DNA of 56,966 nucleotides from an uncultured Clostridia bacterium (GTDB lineage: Bacteria; Bacillota; Clostridia; Oscillospirales; Acutalibacteraceae), in the NCBI GenBank assembly GCA_947652665.1, contig CANTDZ010000002.1, positions 1 to 56,966 of the forward strand, written 5' to 3'. The notes under the pieces were generated by a model that searched no databases, was not told where the DNA came from, and saw only the letters and a program-made list of their open reading frames with translations. Of this stretch, positions 6,982 through 16,471 are shown one piece after another (positions within the stretch are counted from its first letter, which is position 1; each line of letters opens with the position of its first letter). The position numbers and the translations under genes are program-made.

Positions 6982-8318
6982 AGACGGAGGGGAAGCTTTC
7001 CCTGCGGGAAACCGCCTGCTACGGCATGGGCGACCTGGCCTGCAGCATGGTCTTTAATTTTATGGCCTCTTACCTGCTGTACTTTTACACCGACGTGGCC
7101 GGGGTGGGCGTAGCCGCCGCCGGTTCTGCCATGAGCGCCGCCCGGCTCATCGACGCCTTTGCAAACCCCGTAGTAGGCGTCCTCAGCGACAAGACCCACA
7201 CCCGCTGGGGCAAGCTGCGGCCTTACTTATTGTTCTCCGCCATCCCCCTGGCCATTTCCGTGCTGCTGATGTTTCTGGCCTCCTGGGTGCCCTCCGGGGG
7301 CAAGGCGGCCTACGCGCTGGTTACATACACGCTGTTCTGCCTGCTGTACACCGTGTGCAACGTCCCCTACACCGCCATGATGCCCAACCTTTCCGAAGAC
7401 CCCTCGGAGCGCGCCCGGCTGAACCTTTCCAAGTTCATCTGCGTGTCCATCGGCACCTTCCTTTCCATGGGCCTGGCCCTGCCGCTGATTGGCCTTTTCG
7501 GCGGCGGCAGCGAGCAGAGGGGCTTTGTGGGCATCGCCCTGCTGTTCTCGGCGATTATCATCGTCCTGGTGCTGGTCTGCTTCTTCAACACCCGGGAGCG
7601 CATCCAGCCCCCGCCAGTGGCGTTCTCCCTCCAGACGCTCCTGAACACCGTGAAAAAGAGCCGCCCCTGGGTGATCTGCTGTTCGGCTCAGCTGTTCTTC
7701 TACCTGGCCACGGTCACCCGCAACGCCACCGCCCTCTACTATGCTAAATACTGCCTGGGCAACGCCGGGTTTGCCAGCCTCCTGCTGGCCGTGGGCTCCT
7801 TCACGACCTTCGCCACGTGCTTCCTGGTGCCCGTGGCCACCGCCCGCATGAAAAAGCGCACCTTCACCCTTGTGGGCTACGGGCTCTTTATCGCGGGGAG
7901 CCTCCTGGTCTACTTTGCCGGGGCGAACCTCCCGGCGGTGTTCCTGTGCAACATCCTGGCAAACCTGGGGGCCAGCATGTCCAACGGCGTCTCCTTCCTC
8001 ATCCTGGGCGAAGCCATCGACCACTCCGAATACGCCACCGGCACCCGCCAGCAAGGCCTCTTGACCTCCATGTCCATGTTCATGGTCAAGATCGGCATCG
8101 TGCTCTCCAGCGTGGTCTCCGCCTTTGTGCTGGACTTGGGCGGCTACGTCCCCGACCAGCCCCAGGCCGCCTCCGCCCTCCTGGCCATCCGCGCCAACTT
8201 CATTTTCCTGCCCTGCATCGCGGCGCTGGCCTGCGTGCTCCTCTACCAGTTCTACCATCTGGACGACGAGTACCCGGCCATTAACGCGGCCCTGCGGGAA
8301 AAGCACGCCCAAGGCTGA
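6978..8318 (+). CDS. GPH-family (glycoside-pentoside-hexuronide) sugar:cation symporter
   Basis: A 446-residue polytopic membrane protein of the MFS-related GPH family (MelB-like). The N-terminal segment with YGMGDLACSMVFNFMASYLLYFYTD and the loop FANPVVGVLSDKTHTRWGKLRPYLL are the hallmark of this family. About 12 transmembrane segments can be counted. These carriers import oligosaccharides or glycosides with Na+ or H+; the sugar is not readable. ATG 6978 overlaps the HD gene stop and has GGGAGGGGAGG upstream. A terminator follows at 8325. Confidence 0.87.
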   Translation: MKTEGKLSLRETACYGMGDLACSMVFNFMASYLLYFYTDVAGVGVAAAGSAMSAARLIDAFANPVVGVLSDKTHTRWGKLRPYLLFSAIPLAISVLLMFLASWVPSGGKAAYALVTYTLFCLLYTVCNVPYTAMMPNLSEDPSERARLNLSKFICVSIGTFLSMGLALPLIGLFGGGSEQRGFVGIALLFSAIIIVLVLVCFFNTRERIQPPPVAFSLQTLLNTVKKSRPWVICCSAQLFFYLATVTRNATALYYAKYCLGNAGFASLLLAVGSFTTFATCFLVPVATARMKKRTFTLVGYGLFIAGSLLVYFAGANLPAVFLCNILANLGASMSNGVSFLILGEAIDHSEYATGTRQQGLLTSMSMFMVKIGIVLSSVVSAFVLDLGGYVPDQPQAASALLAIRANFIFLPCIAALACVLLYQFYHLDDEYPAINAALREKHAQG

Positions 8319-8324
8319 TTCCAG

Positions 8325-8349
8325 AGCCCCCCTGACCGGGGGCTTTTTT
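8325..8349 (+). terminator. Rho-independent terminator
   Basis: AGCCCCC (8325-8331)/GGGGGCT (8338-8344) with six T's, directly after the permease gene. Confidence 0.88.
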
Positions 8350-8365
8350 GTTTACAATTTTTTTC

Positions 8366-8394
8366 TTGAATTTGCCACCTGTTTGCAGTATACT
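8366..8394 (+). promoter_or_regulatory. promoter of the GtrA-LCP operon
   Basis: TTGAAT (8366-8371), 17-nt spacer, TATACT (8389-8394), 35 nt before the GtrA start. Confidence 0.75.
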
Positions 8395-8428
8395 AAAGAA
8401 TAATGCATAGACGGAAGGGGGCTGTCCA

Positions 8429-8848
8429 TTGGCCGCGCTCTATCAAAAGTACCGCGAGATTATTTTATATGGCGTGTTCGGCGTGCTCACCACGGTGGTG
8501 AACTGGGGGGGCTACTGGTTTTTGGCCGACATCGCCCATGTGCCCTACCTGGCCTCCACGGTGATCGCCCAGGTGCTGGCCATCCTTTTTGCCTACCTCA
8601 CCAACCGCAAGTGGGTCTTTGAAAGCAAGGCAAAAGGCACAAAGGAAGTGCTGGGGGAGATGCTCCGGTTTTTCAGCGCCCGGGGTGTGTCGCTGCTTTT
8701 GGATTTGGGATGTATGTACGCGGGGGTAGACCTGCTGCACATCAACGACAAGCTCATGAAGCTGCTGGCAAACGTGGTGGTGGTCATCGCCAATTACGCG
8801 CTCAGCAAGCTTTTCGTGTTCCGCAAGAAAAAAACCGAGAGAGTGTAA
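8429..8848 (+). CDS. GtrA family membrane protein
   Basis: A 139-residue protein with four membrane segments and the GtrA signature: YGVFGVLTTVVNWGGYWFL near the start, AYLTNRKWVFESKAK in the middle loop, and YALSKLFVFRKKK at the end. GtrA proteins are thought to flip polyprenyl-phosphate-linked sugars for glycosylation of surface polymers. TTG 8429 follows GGAAGGGGG. Two LCP proteins follow 12 nt downstream, which supports a role in cell-wall glycopolymer assembly. Confidence 0.88.
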   Translation: MAALYQKYREIILYGVFGVLTTVVNWGGYWFLADIAHVPYLASTVIAQVLAILFAYLTNRKWVFESKAKGTKEVLGEMLRFFSARGVSLLLDLGCMYAGVDLLHINDKLMKLLANVVVVIANYALSKLFVFRKKKTERV

Positions 8849-8860
8849 AAAGGAGGCCCT

Positions 8861-10105
8861 ATGTCGATACGGTCAAGAAGGGAAGCCGAGCAGGCGTTTG
8901 AGGATATGTCCAGCTACTCGTCTTCCAAAGAATATAAGAGCCGCCGGAAAAACAAGCCGGGCCGCACGGTGGCCAAAAGCATCTTTGGCGTGCTGTGCGT
9001 GCTGATGATCCTGCTGGGAAGCGGGGCCATGTACATTTCTACCGACCTCATCGGGGACTTGTCCACGGTCTCCATCAGCAAGAACAGGGAAGACCTGGGC
9101 ATCCGCGAGGACGCCATTATAGACGACAGCATCAAAAATATCGCGCTGTTCGGGCTGGATTCCCGCAGCAGCTCCTTTGAGGGCAATTCGGACGTCATTA
9201 TGATCCTGACGGTGGATAATAAGCACCGTTCCCTGAAAATGACCTCCATCATGCGCGACACCCGCGTGCCCATTACGGGGGACAGCTACCAGGGCTATGT
9301 GGATAATTGGGACACCAAGATCACCGAAGCTTACGGGGTGGGCGGCTACGAGCTGGCCATCAACACCCTCAACCGGAACTTCGGGCTGGATATTGAGGAC
9401 TTTGTCACCATAAACTTTGTGAACATGGCGGCCATTGTGGACGCGTTCGGCGGGGTGGAAATGGACGTGACCGCCGAGGAAAAGGTGCAGGTCAACGAGA
9501 ACCTGTGGAACCTGCGCCAGGAAACCGAACAGCAACAGCAGATCGACCAGATGAACGGCACCTATAACGAGCTGAATTATCCGGAGATTTGGAACTCCGA
9601 CTTCTTCCTGGACCGGGACGGCATGGTGGACTGGAGCGCGGGCCCCGGCAACTTTGAGGACGAGCACTGCCTCTTAAACGGCAACCAGGCCGTGGCCTAT
9701 GGGCGCATCCGCTACCTGGAGGGCGGCGACTTCGTCCGCGTGGAGCGCCAGCAGAAGGTGCTTTCGGCCCTGCTGCAGAAGGCCAAGCAGCTGAGCGTGG
9801 CCGACTACCCCAGCGTCATCAAGCAGATGATGCCCTACTGCCAGACCAGCCTGGGCCTGGACGATGCCCTGAGCATTGCGCCCATCCTGACCACCTCCTT
9901 TGATATCGAGACCATCACCGTGCCCGATGTGCGCTATGAGACCGACCTTTACGACGGCAACGTGCAGGTGGACGACATGGAAATTTACTACCTCATCTAC
10001 GACGTGCAGAACGCCGCCGAACGCATCAGCGCCTTTGTCTACGAGGAAGCCTCGCCTTACTGGACGGAATACGGCAACACGGCCGACGGGAAGGCCGGGA
10101 CGTAA
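8861..10105 (+). CDS. LytR-CpsA-Psr (LCP) family protein, copy 1
   Basis: A 414-residue envelope protein: a basic cytoplasmic tail (about residues 1-40, with FEDMSSYSSSKEY), one membrane anchor (about 41-63) and an extracellular LCP domain. LCP hallmarks are DVIMILTVDNKHRSLKMTSIMRDT, the arginine-rich AYGRIRYLEGGDFVRVERQQKVL and NFVNMAAIVDAFGGVEMDV. LCP enzymes transfer polymers from lipid carrier to peptidoglycan. ATG 8861 follows AAAAAGGAGG. Next to a second LCP gene and GtrA, this looks like a wall-polymer attachment operon. Confidence 0.93.
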   Translation: MSIRSRREAEQAFEDMSSYSSSKEYKSRRKNKPGRTVAKSIFGVLCVLMILLGSGAMYISTDLIGDLSTVSISKNREDLGIREDAIIDDSIKNIALFGLDSRSSSFEGNSDVIMILTVDNKHRSLKMTSIMRDTRVPITGDSYQGYVDNWDTKITEAYGVGGYELAINTLNRNFGLDIEDFVTINFVNMAAIVDAFGGVEMDVTAEEKVQVNENLWNLRQETEQQQQIDQMNGTYNELNYPEIWNSDFFLDRDGMVDWSAGPGNFEDEHCLLNGNQAVAYGRIRYLEGGDFVRVERQQKVLSALLQKAKQLSVADYPSVIKQMMPYCQTSLGLDDALSIAPILTTSFDIETITVPDVRYETDLYDGNVQVDDMEIYYLIYDVQNAAERISAFVYEEASPYWTEYGNTADGKAGT

Positions 10106-10123
10106 AAAAAGGAAGTGAAGGGA

Positions 10124-11356
10124 ATGAACGACCGCAACAGCCGCCGGCCCTCCCGAAGCAACGGCCGGCACAGCAGCGCCCCGCCGCCGCGCCGCCGACG
10201 GGAGCCATTACAGGACAACTATTATTATGAGGAACCGCGCCGAGGGCGTTCCCCGGAGAGCTTTGAGGATATTTCCAGCTACTCCTCCGAAGGGCGTCGC
10301 CGCGCCGACCAGATTGCGGCCCGTGCCCAGAGGCCCCCGAAGCGCAGGCGTCCGGGCGGGGGAGGAAGGGCTGTAAAGACCCTCCTGCTTCTGTGCGCCC
10401 TGCTGGTTTTGGCGGGAGGGCTGTACGTTTTTGGGTATATGCTCAGCGGGCTGACCATGACGAAGATTGACAAAAGCAGCCTGGCCGCGGACAGCGGGAG
10501 CTCGGTTTCGGGCATCAAGAACATCGCGCTGTTTGGCCTGGACGCCCGGGACGGCGTGAACGAGGGCCGGTCGGACGCGCTGATGATCCTGACGGTGGAC
10601 CAGAAGCACCACAAGTTAAAGCTTACGTCGGTGCTGCGGGATTCGCAGGTGTATATCGACGGCTACGGCTACGACAAGATCACCCACGCCTACGCCTACG
10701 GCGGGGCCGAGCTGTCCATCCGCACGCTGAACCAGAATTTCCACCTGGACATTGAGGACTACGTGACGGTGAATTTCAGCGAAATGGCCAAGATTGTGGA
10801 CGCCTTTGGCGGGGTGGAGATGGACGTGAGCGCGGAGGAGAAGGTGCAGGTCAACCAGAATTTGTGGGATTTGCGCATAGAGACCGAGGGGGAGTACAGC
10901 GATTCCCCCACCATCCTCAACAGCGATTTCTTCTTGAATGTCAACGGCACCGCCGACTGGGCCAACGGCGAGTATTTTGAGGGCGGCCATCACCGGTTAA
11001 ACGGCAACCAGGCCGTGGCCTATGCGCGCATCCGCTACTTAGAGGGCGGAGACGACGTGCGCGCCAGCCGTCAGCAGATGGTTTTGCAGGGGCTCATCAC
11101 CCAGCTGAAGGGGAAGAGCAAGCTCAGCTACCCGGCGCTGGTGCACGATATCGTGCCCATGTGCGAGACGTCCCTGAGCTATACGGGCATGATGTCGCTG
11201 GCCCCCTTTGTGCTGCGGGACTTCACCATGGAATCCCTGACCATCCCCGGCGCGGAAGAAAACGCCTATGGGGATTATAATGAGTCGGGCGCATGGGTAT
11301 ATATGTATGATACCGAGGCGGCGGCTGCGCACATCCGCCAATTTATTTACGAATAA
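10124..11356 (+). CDS. LytR-CpsA-Psr (LCP) family protein, copy 2
   Basis: A 410-residue paralogue of the preceding protein. The cytoplasmic tail is longer (about 85 residues), rich in Arg, Pro and Ser, and again contains FEDISSYSS. A single membrane span follows (about residues 86-108). The LCP core is intact: DALMILTVDQKHHKLKLTSVLRDS and AYARIRYLEGGDDVRASRQQMVL. ATG 10124 is used because AAAGGAAG lies 8 nt ahead; GTG 10115 is too close to that site. The extended basic tail is unusual for the family and may be a regulatory docking region (inference). Confidence 0.92.
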   Translation: MNDRNSRRPSRSNGRHSSAPPPRRRREPLQDNYYYEEPRRGRSPESFEDISSYSSEGRRRADQIAARAQRPPKRRRPGGGGRAVKTLLLLCALLVLAGGLYVFGYMLSGLTMTKIDKSSLAADSGSSVSGIKNIALFGLDARDGVNEGRSDALMILTVDQKHHKLKLTSVLRDSQVYIDGYGYDKITHAYAYGGAELSIRTLNQNFHLDIEDYVTVNFSEMAKIVDAFGGVEMDVSAEEKVQVNQNLWDLRIETEGEYSDSPTILNSDFFLNVNGTADWANGEYFEGGHHRLNGNQAVAYARIRYLEGGDDVRASRQQMVLQGLITQLKGKSKLSYPALVHDIVPMCETSLSYTGMMSLAPFVLRDFTMESLTIPGAEENAYGDYNESGAWVYMYDTEAAAAHIRQFIYE

Positions 11357-11372
11357 GAAAGGACTTGATTGT

Positions 11373-12290
11373 ATGAGCGAACCCGTATTAGTCGTGATGG
11401 CGGCGGGGATGGGCAGCCGGTACGGCGGCCTGAAAGTGCTGGCCCGGGTGGGCGCGGCCGGGGAGAAAATCATCGATTACTCCCTGTATGACGCCTGGAG
11501 GGCTGGCTTTAAGAAGGCCGTGTTCGTGATTAAAGAGGAACTGCTGGGGGATTTCCAGGAGGAGATTTTTTCCAAAGTGGAAAAATATATGGACGTCCAG
11601 GCGGTGTTCCAGAAGCAGGAGGACATCCCCGAGGGCTGCTCCATCCCCGAGGGCCGCGTGAAGCCCTGGGGCACCGGCCATGCGGCTTTGACGGCGGCAC
11701 GGGCTATTGGGGACGCGCCCTACGCGGTCATTAACGCGGACGATTTTTATGGGCGCGAGGCGTTCGAAAAAATCTACGGCTTCCTGAAAGACGCCCAGGA
11801 CGGGGAGAAGCTGGGCTTCGCCATGGTCGGCTACCAGGTGGGCAACACGGTGACGGAAAACGGCTACGTTTCCCGGGGCGTGTGCGAGACGGAAAACGGC
11901 TTGCTGAAAAACATCGTCGAGCGTACCCACATTGAGAAGCGCCCGGAGGGCATCGCCTTTACGGAGGACGGCGAAACGTGGCACCCGCTGGATTTTGAGA
12001 CCATCGTCTCCATGAATTTCTGGGGCTTCACCCCGGGATTTACCGCGGCCATGCAGGAGGACTTCAAGCGCTTCTTTCAGGAAGACGTGCCGAAAAACCC
12101 GGAAAAGGCGGAGTTTTTCCTGCCCTTCGTGGTCAACACCCTGCTGGAGGACGGCCGGGCCCAGGTCCAGGTGCTGCCGTCCCAGGACAAGTGGTACGGC
12201 GTGACCTATAAAGAAGACCGCCAGACCGTGGTGGACGCGGTGGCGGGCATGACGGCGGCCGGGGCTTATCCTTCGCCGCTGTGGCAGTAA
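11373..12290 (+). CDS. sugar-phosphate nucleotidyltransferase-like protein
   Basis: A 305-residue NTP-transferase fold protein. The N-terminal VLVVMAAGMGSRYGGLKVL is a variant of the GxGxRxxPxxK nucleotide-binding loop, and YAVINADDFYGREAF contains the metal-binding acidic residues (the usual D-x-D form appears as A-D-D). WGTGHAALTAA is the base-recognition segment. It probably activates a sugar phosphate, but the loop variant means the substrate is open. It follows the LCP gene by 16 nt and probably belongs to the same envelope-polymer operon. Confidence 0.8.
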   Translation: MSEPVLVVMAAGMGSRYGGLKVLARVGAAGEKIIDYSLYDAWRAGFKKAVFVIKEELLGDFQEEIFSKVEKYMDVQAVFQKQEDIPEGCSIPEGRVKPWGTGHAALTAARAIGDAPYAVINADDFYGREAFEKIYGFLKDAQDGEKLGFAMVGYQVGNTVTENGYVSRGVCETENGLLKNIVERTHIEKRPEGIAFTEDGETWHPLDFETIVSMNFWGFTPGFTAAMQEDFKRFFQEDVPKNPEKAEFFLPFVVNTLLEDGRAQVQVLPSQDKWYGVTYKEDRQTVVDAVAGMTAAGAYPSPLWQ

Positions 12291-12305
12291 GGGAGGGGAA
12301 GCCGG

Positions 12306-15300
12306 TTGTTTTCCCGATTCAGTGTAAAAAAGCCGCTTACGGTTTTAGTGGGGGTCATCATCGCCATTGTGCTGGGCGTGGTGGCCTTTTCCCGCATGAC
12401 CCCGGACCTGCTGCCCAACATCAATATGCCCTACGCGGTGGTCATCACGGCCTATCCGGGGGCTTCGCCGGAAGAGGTGGAGCAGGAAGTCACCAAGCCC
12501 ATTGAGCAGACCCTGGCCACCCTGGACCACCTGGACGAGATTACGTCGGTGTCCCGGGAGAACGCGTCCCAGGTGATGCTGGCCCTGGCCGACGACGCCA
12601 ATATGGACACGCTGACCTCGGAAATCCGGGAGAAGCTCAACGGGGTTTCCGGCGCGTGGCCCGACACGGTGGGCACGCCGTATATTATGAAGATCAACCC
12701 CAATATGCTGCCGGTGGCGGTCTGCGCGGTGGAGAAGGAGGGCATGGACAACATCGCCCTGACAAACCTGCTGGACGCGGAGCTGCTGGTGAAGCTGGAG
12801 GGCATTGAGGGCGTGGCCAGCGTCAGTGTCAGCGGCAACGTCACCGAGAGCGTCCAGGTGGAGCTGAAGCAGGAGAAGATTGACGAGGTGAACCGCCGCA
12901 TCCGCCAGAAGCTGGAGGACACCTTCGCCGACGCGGAGGCCGAGCTGGCCGAAAAGAGCGAGGAAGTGGAAAACGGCATCGCCGAGAGCGAGGAGCAGGC
13001 CGCCGAGCTGGACCGCCAGCAAGCCCAGCTGCAAGCGGGCCAGGACCAGCTGGCTCAGCAGGGCGGCCAGGCCCAGGGGCAGCTGCTCTCGAAGAAGGTG
13101 GAGATTGAGACGGCCAAGGCGCAGATTCAGGCGCAGCTCACCACTCTGGGGGAGACGGAGAAAACCCTCCTGGAGACCCAGGCCCAGCTGCAAAGCCTGA
13201 ACGAAACGCTTTCCGGTTTGAGCCGCCAGGTGCAGGCTTTGGAGGAAGCCATTGCCAGCCTGGAGCAGGCGTCGGCGGGGTATGAGGTGCTGGCCCAGCA
13301 GAAGGCCGCGCTGGAAGCCCAGCTGGCCCAGGCGGCTCCTGGGAGCGCGGAGGCCGGGGAATTGCAGGCGCAGCTTACCCAGGTGGAGGGGCAGCTGGCG
13401 GGGATTGAAGCGAGCCTGGCCGGGTTTGGCGTGACCATAGACGGCGTGCCGGGCAAAATCGCCGAGCTGCAAGCCGCCAAAGAAGCCGCCGAAGCCGCCC
13501 TTGCGGAAGCCCGGGCCGCTATTGCCGCCACGGGGGTCGACCCGGATTCCATCGGCGGCTCCCTTCAGGAAGTGAACGAAAACCTCGCCAAAGTGCAGTC
13601 TGGCAAGGCCACTATGCAGGAAACCATGGGCCAGCTGGAGTCGGGCGGCATTACGGTCGACCAGGCCCTCAGCGAGCTCTCCCGCCAGCAGACCAGCGGC
13701 ATCATGCAGATCAGCGCGGGGCTGTCCCAGATTATGGCGGGGAAGTCGGCCATCAGCTCGGCCCAAAGCCAGCTCAACGCGGCGAAGGAGCAGATTGATT
13801 CGGCCACCGAGGACTTCGAGGCCCAGAAGAAAGCCGCCTTTGCGGGCGCACAGGTGGACGTGACCATGGACATGGTGTCGGCCATTTTGAGCGCCCAGCA
13901 CTTTTCTATGCCTGCCGGTTATATCGAGGAAGACGGCGTGCAGACCCTGGTGCGCGTGGGCAATAAACTGGAGGACATCGACGAGCTGAAATCCCTGGTG
14001 CTGTTTGATACGGGGGAGGACGCCATCGGTCCTGTGACCCTTTCCGACGTGGCCGAGGTGAGCCTCCAGAGCAACGCCGAGGAAATGTACGCAAAGGTAA
14101 ACGGGGAGGACGCGGTGGCGCTGTCCTTTACGAAGCAGTCGGCGTACTCCACGGCCCAGGTGTCCAAGAACATCCAGGCGCGGTTCGAGGAACTGAGCGG
14201 GAAGTACGAAGGCCTGCGCTTCACCATGCTCTCCGACCAGGGCGATTACATCTATATTGTAGTGGACACCGTGCTGCAGAACCTGGTTCTGGGCGCGGTG
14301 CTGGCGGTGCTCATCCTGCTTTTGTTCCTGAAAGACCTGCGGCCCACCCTGGCCGTGGCGTGTTCGATCCCCATTTCGCTGTTGGTGGCCATCGTGCTCA
14401 TGTACTTCTCCGGCGTCACGCTGAACGTGATTTCCCTTTCCGGCCTGGCTGTCGGCGTGGGGATGCTGGTGGACAACTCCGTGGTGGTCATTGAGAACAT
14501 CTTCCGCCTGCGCGCCGAGGGGATGCCGGCCGCCAAGGCGTCGGTGCAGGGGGCCGTACAGGTGACGGGCGCCATCATCGCGTCTACCCTGACGACAATC
14601 TGTGTCTTCCTGCCCATCGTCTTTGTGGAGGGCGTCACCCGCCAGCTCTTTACCGACATGGCGCTGACCATCGGCTATTCCCTCCTGGCCAGCCTTTTCG
14701 TGGCCATCACCCTGGTGCCCGCCATGACTTCGGCCACCCTGCGCGGCGGCAAAATCCGGGGAAGCCGGTTCTTTGACGCGCTGCTGTCCGGCTATGGCAG
14801 GCTGGCCACGGCGTCCCTGAACCACAAGTGGGTGGCGCTGGTGCTGTCGGTGGTGCTGCTGGCTTCCAGCGTGTGGCTGGCCTTACAGAGGGGCTTCCTG
14901 TTTATGCCCTCCATGAGCGGCACCCAGCTGAGCGTCACCATCACCCCTCATGACGAGGAAGCCACGTTCCAAGAAAAAACCGCTCTCTACGATGAAGCGG
15001 CCCAGCGCATCCTGGCCCTGGACGGTATTGAGACGGTGGGGGCCCTGTCCTCCGGCAGCGATACGGGAGGCATCTTCGCCATGATGGGCGGCGGGGGGGA
15101 CATCTCCATGTACGCCCTTTTGGACGAGGACGCAGGCATAAAGGACGGCGACCTGGCGAAGGAAATCGAAGCGGCCTGCGGGGATTTGGAGGCGGATGTC
15201 TCGGCCCAGGGGGCTATGGATATGTCCTCGGCCATGTCGTCCATCAGCGGTTCCGGGATTGAAGTGAAGCTCTACGGCGAGGACATGGACAGCTTAATGG

Positions 15301-16355
15301 AAACAGCAGACGAGCTGGCAGAGAAGCTGTCCGCCCTGGACGGCGTGCAGGCGGCCAGCGCCGCCCTGGAGAACGCCACGCCGGAGCTGCGCATTGTGGT
15401 GGACAAAAACAAGGCCATGGCCGAAGGGCTCACCGTGGCCCAGGTGTACCAAAGCGTGCGCACGGCCGTGACCGAATCCACGACGGCGGCCTCCCTGGAC
15501 ATCGAGGGCGTCAGCGAGGACGTGATGGTGCTGCACCCGAAGGCGGGGGAGATGACCTCCTCCTACGTCAAAAGCCTGACCATCCCCGTCACCGACCGCC
15601 AGACCGGCGAGACGGAAGACGTGCCCCTCATCCGCGTAGCCAGCTTTGAGGACCGCCAGAGCCTTTCGTCCATCAGCCGGGAAAACCAGAAGCGCGTGCT
15701 CACCCTTACCGCTGAGATAGCGGAGGGGCACAATGTTTCCCTGGTGTCCCGGGACGTGGAACGCGTCCTGGACGGCTACGAGCCGCCGGAGGGCATCACC
15801 CTGGAGCTTACCGGCGAGAACGAGACGATCATGGAGGCCATGGGCCAGCTGATGCAAATGGCAGCCCTGGCAATCCTCATCATTTACCTGATTATGGTTA
15901 TCCAGTTCCAGTCGCTGCTGCTGCCGTTTATTGTCATGTTTACCATCCCCCTGGCGTTCACAGGCGGCTTTGGGGCGCTGTGGATTTGCGGCATGGAGGT
16001 CAGCGTCGTGTCCATGATTGGCTTCATCATGCTGTCGGGCATCATCGTCAACAACGGCATTGTGCTCATCGACTACATCAACCAGCTCCGCACCCTGGGG
16101 GTTCCCCGGCGGGAGGCCATTGTGCAGGCCGGGCGCACCCGCCTGCGGCCCATCCTCATGACCGTGCTGACCACGGTGCTGGGCCTGATGTTCATGGCGC
16201 TGGGCACCGGCACGGGCGCGGAGATGATGCAGCCCATTGCCATCGTGTGCATTGGCGGACTGCTGTACGCCACCCTGATGACCCTGTTCGTGGTCCCGGC
16301 CATGTACGAAATTTTAAGCCCGCGGGAAATGCGCCATGTAGACCTGGGGGACTAG
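12306..16355 (+). CDS. RND-family exporter with a long internal coiled-coil insertion
   Basis: A 1349-residue RND (HAE/SwrC-like) transporter. The usual 12-TM plan is present: an N-terminal span, a first porter domain, a TM2-6 block with GLAVGVGMLVDNSVVVIENIF and TLTTICVFLPIVFVEGV, a second porter domain, and a C-terminal block with GIIVNNGIVLIDYINQLR. Family members have about 1030-1080 residues; the extra roughly 300 are an Ala/Gln/Glu/Leu-rich coiled coil (about residues 190-505). TM4 has D-N where many proton-driven RND pumps have D-D. TTG 12306 follows GGGAGGGG. No membrane-fusion or outer-membrane partner is nearby, as expected for a monoderm. Confidence 0.92.
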   Translation: MFSRFSVKKPLTVLVGVIIAIVLGVVAFSRMTPDLLPNINMPYAVVITAYPGASPEEVEQEVTKPIEQTLATLDHLDEITSVSRENASQVMLALADDANMDTLTSEIREKLNGVSGAWPDTVGTPYIMKINPNMLPVAVCAVEKEGMDNIALTNLLDAELLVKLEGIEGVASVSVSGNVTESVQVELKQEKIDEVNRRIRQKLEDTFADAEAELAEKSEEVENGIAESEEQAAELDRQQAQLQAGQDQLAQQGGQAQGQLLSKKVEIETAKAQIQAQLTTLGETEKTLLETQAQLQSLNETLSGLSRQVQALEEAIASLEQASAGYEVLAQQKAALEAQLAQAAPGSAEAGELQAQLTQVEGQLAGIEASLAGFGVTIDGVPGKIAELQAAKEAAEAALAEARAAIAATGVDPDSIGGSLQEVNENLAKVQSGKATMQETMGQLESGGITVDQALSELSRQQTSGIMQISAGLSQIMAGKSAISSAQSQLNAAKEQIDSATEDFEAQKKAAFAGAQVDVTMDMVSAILSAQHFSMPAGYIEEDGVQTLVRVGNKLEDIDELKSLVLFDTGEDAIGPVTLSDVAEVSLQSNAEEMYAKVNGEDAVALSFTKQSAYSTAQVSKNIQARFEELSGKYEGLRFTMLSDQGDYIYIVVDTVLQNLVLGAVLAVLILLLFLKDLRPTLAVACSIPISLLVAIVLMYFSGVTLNVISLSGLAVGVGMLVDNSVVVIENIFRLRAEGMPAAKASVQGAVQVTGAIIASTLTTICVFLPIVFVEGVTRQLFTDMALTIGYSLLASLFVAITLVPAMTSATLRGGKIRGSRFFDALLSGYGRLATASLNHKWVALVLSVVLLASSVWLALQRGFLFMPSMSGTQLSVTITPHDEEATFQEKTALYDEAAQRILALDGIETVGALSSGSDTGGIFAMMGGGGDISMYALLDEDAGIKDGDLAKEIEAACGDLEADVSAQGAMDMSSAMSSISGSGIEVKLYGEDMDSLMETADELAEKLSALDGVQAASAALENATPELRIVVDKNKAMAEGLTVAQVYQSVRTAVTESTTAASLDIEGVSEDVMVLHPKAGEMTSSYVKSLTIPVTDRQTGETEDVPLIRVASFEDRQSLSSISRENQKRVLTLTAEIAEGHNVSLVSRDVERVLDGYEPPEGITLELTGENETIMEAMGQLMQMAALAILIIYLIMVIQFQSLLLPFIVMFTIPLAFTGGFGALWICGMEVSVVSMIGFIMLSGIIVNNGIVLIDYINQLRTLGVPRREAIVQAGRTRLRPILMTVLTTVLGLMFMALGTGTGAEMMQPIAIVCIGGLLYATLMTLFVVPAMYEILSPREMRHVDLGD

Positions 16356-16394
16356 GAACACCCGGCTCCCTTTCTGAAATTGTACACTCCCACC

Positions 16395-16423
16395 TTGACA
16401 GTGGGCAAATAGTAGAATATAAT
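16395..16423 (+). promoter_or_regulatory. consensus promoter of the ABC-2 exporter operon
   Basis: TTGACA (16395-16400), 17-nt spacer, TATAAT (16418-16423), a perfect consensus. Transcription would start around 16430, inside the following hairpin. Confidence 0.85.
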
Positions 16424-16426
16424 GGG

Positions 16427-16455
16427 AAACCCACCGTGTTTTTTGGTGGGTTTTT
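16427..16455 (+). terminator. terminator hairpin after the RND gene
   Basis: AAACCCACC (16427-16435)/GGTGGGTTT (16445-16453) plus T's. It lies just downstream of a promoter, so transcripts from that promoter would begin with its 6-bp GC core as a 5' stem-loop. Confidence 0.8.
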
Positions 16456-16471
16456 CGTGTCTCAGTCTAAG

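Noticed and set aside
12345..14825. An 826-codon open frame on the minus strand inside the RND gene
   Set aside because: Shadow of the coiled-coil and membrane coding region; no ribosome site or recognisable domain.
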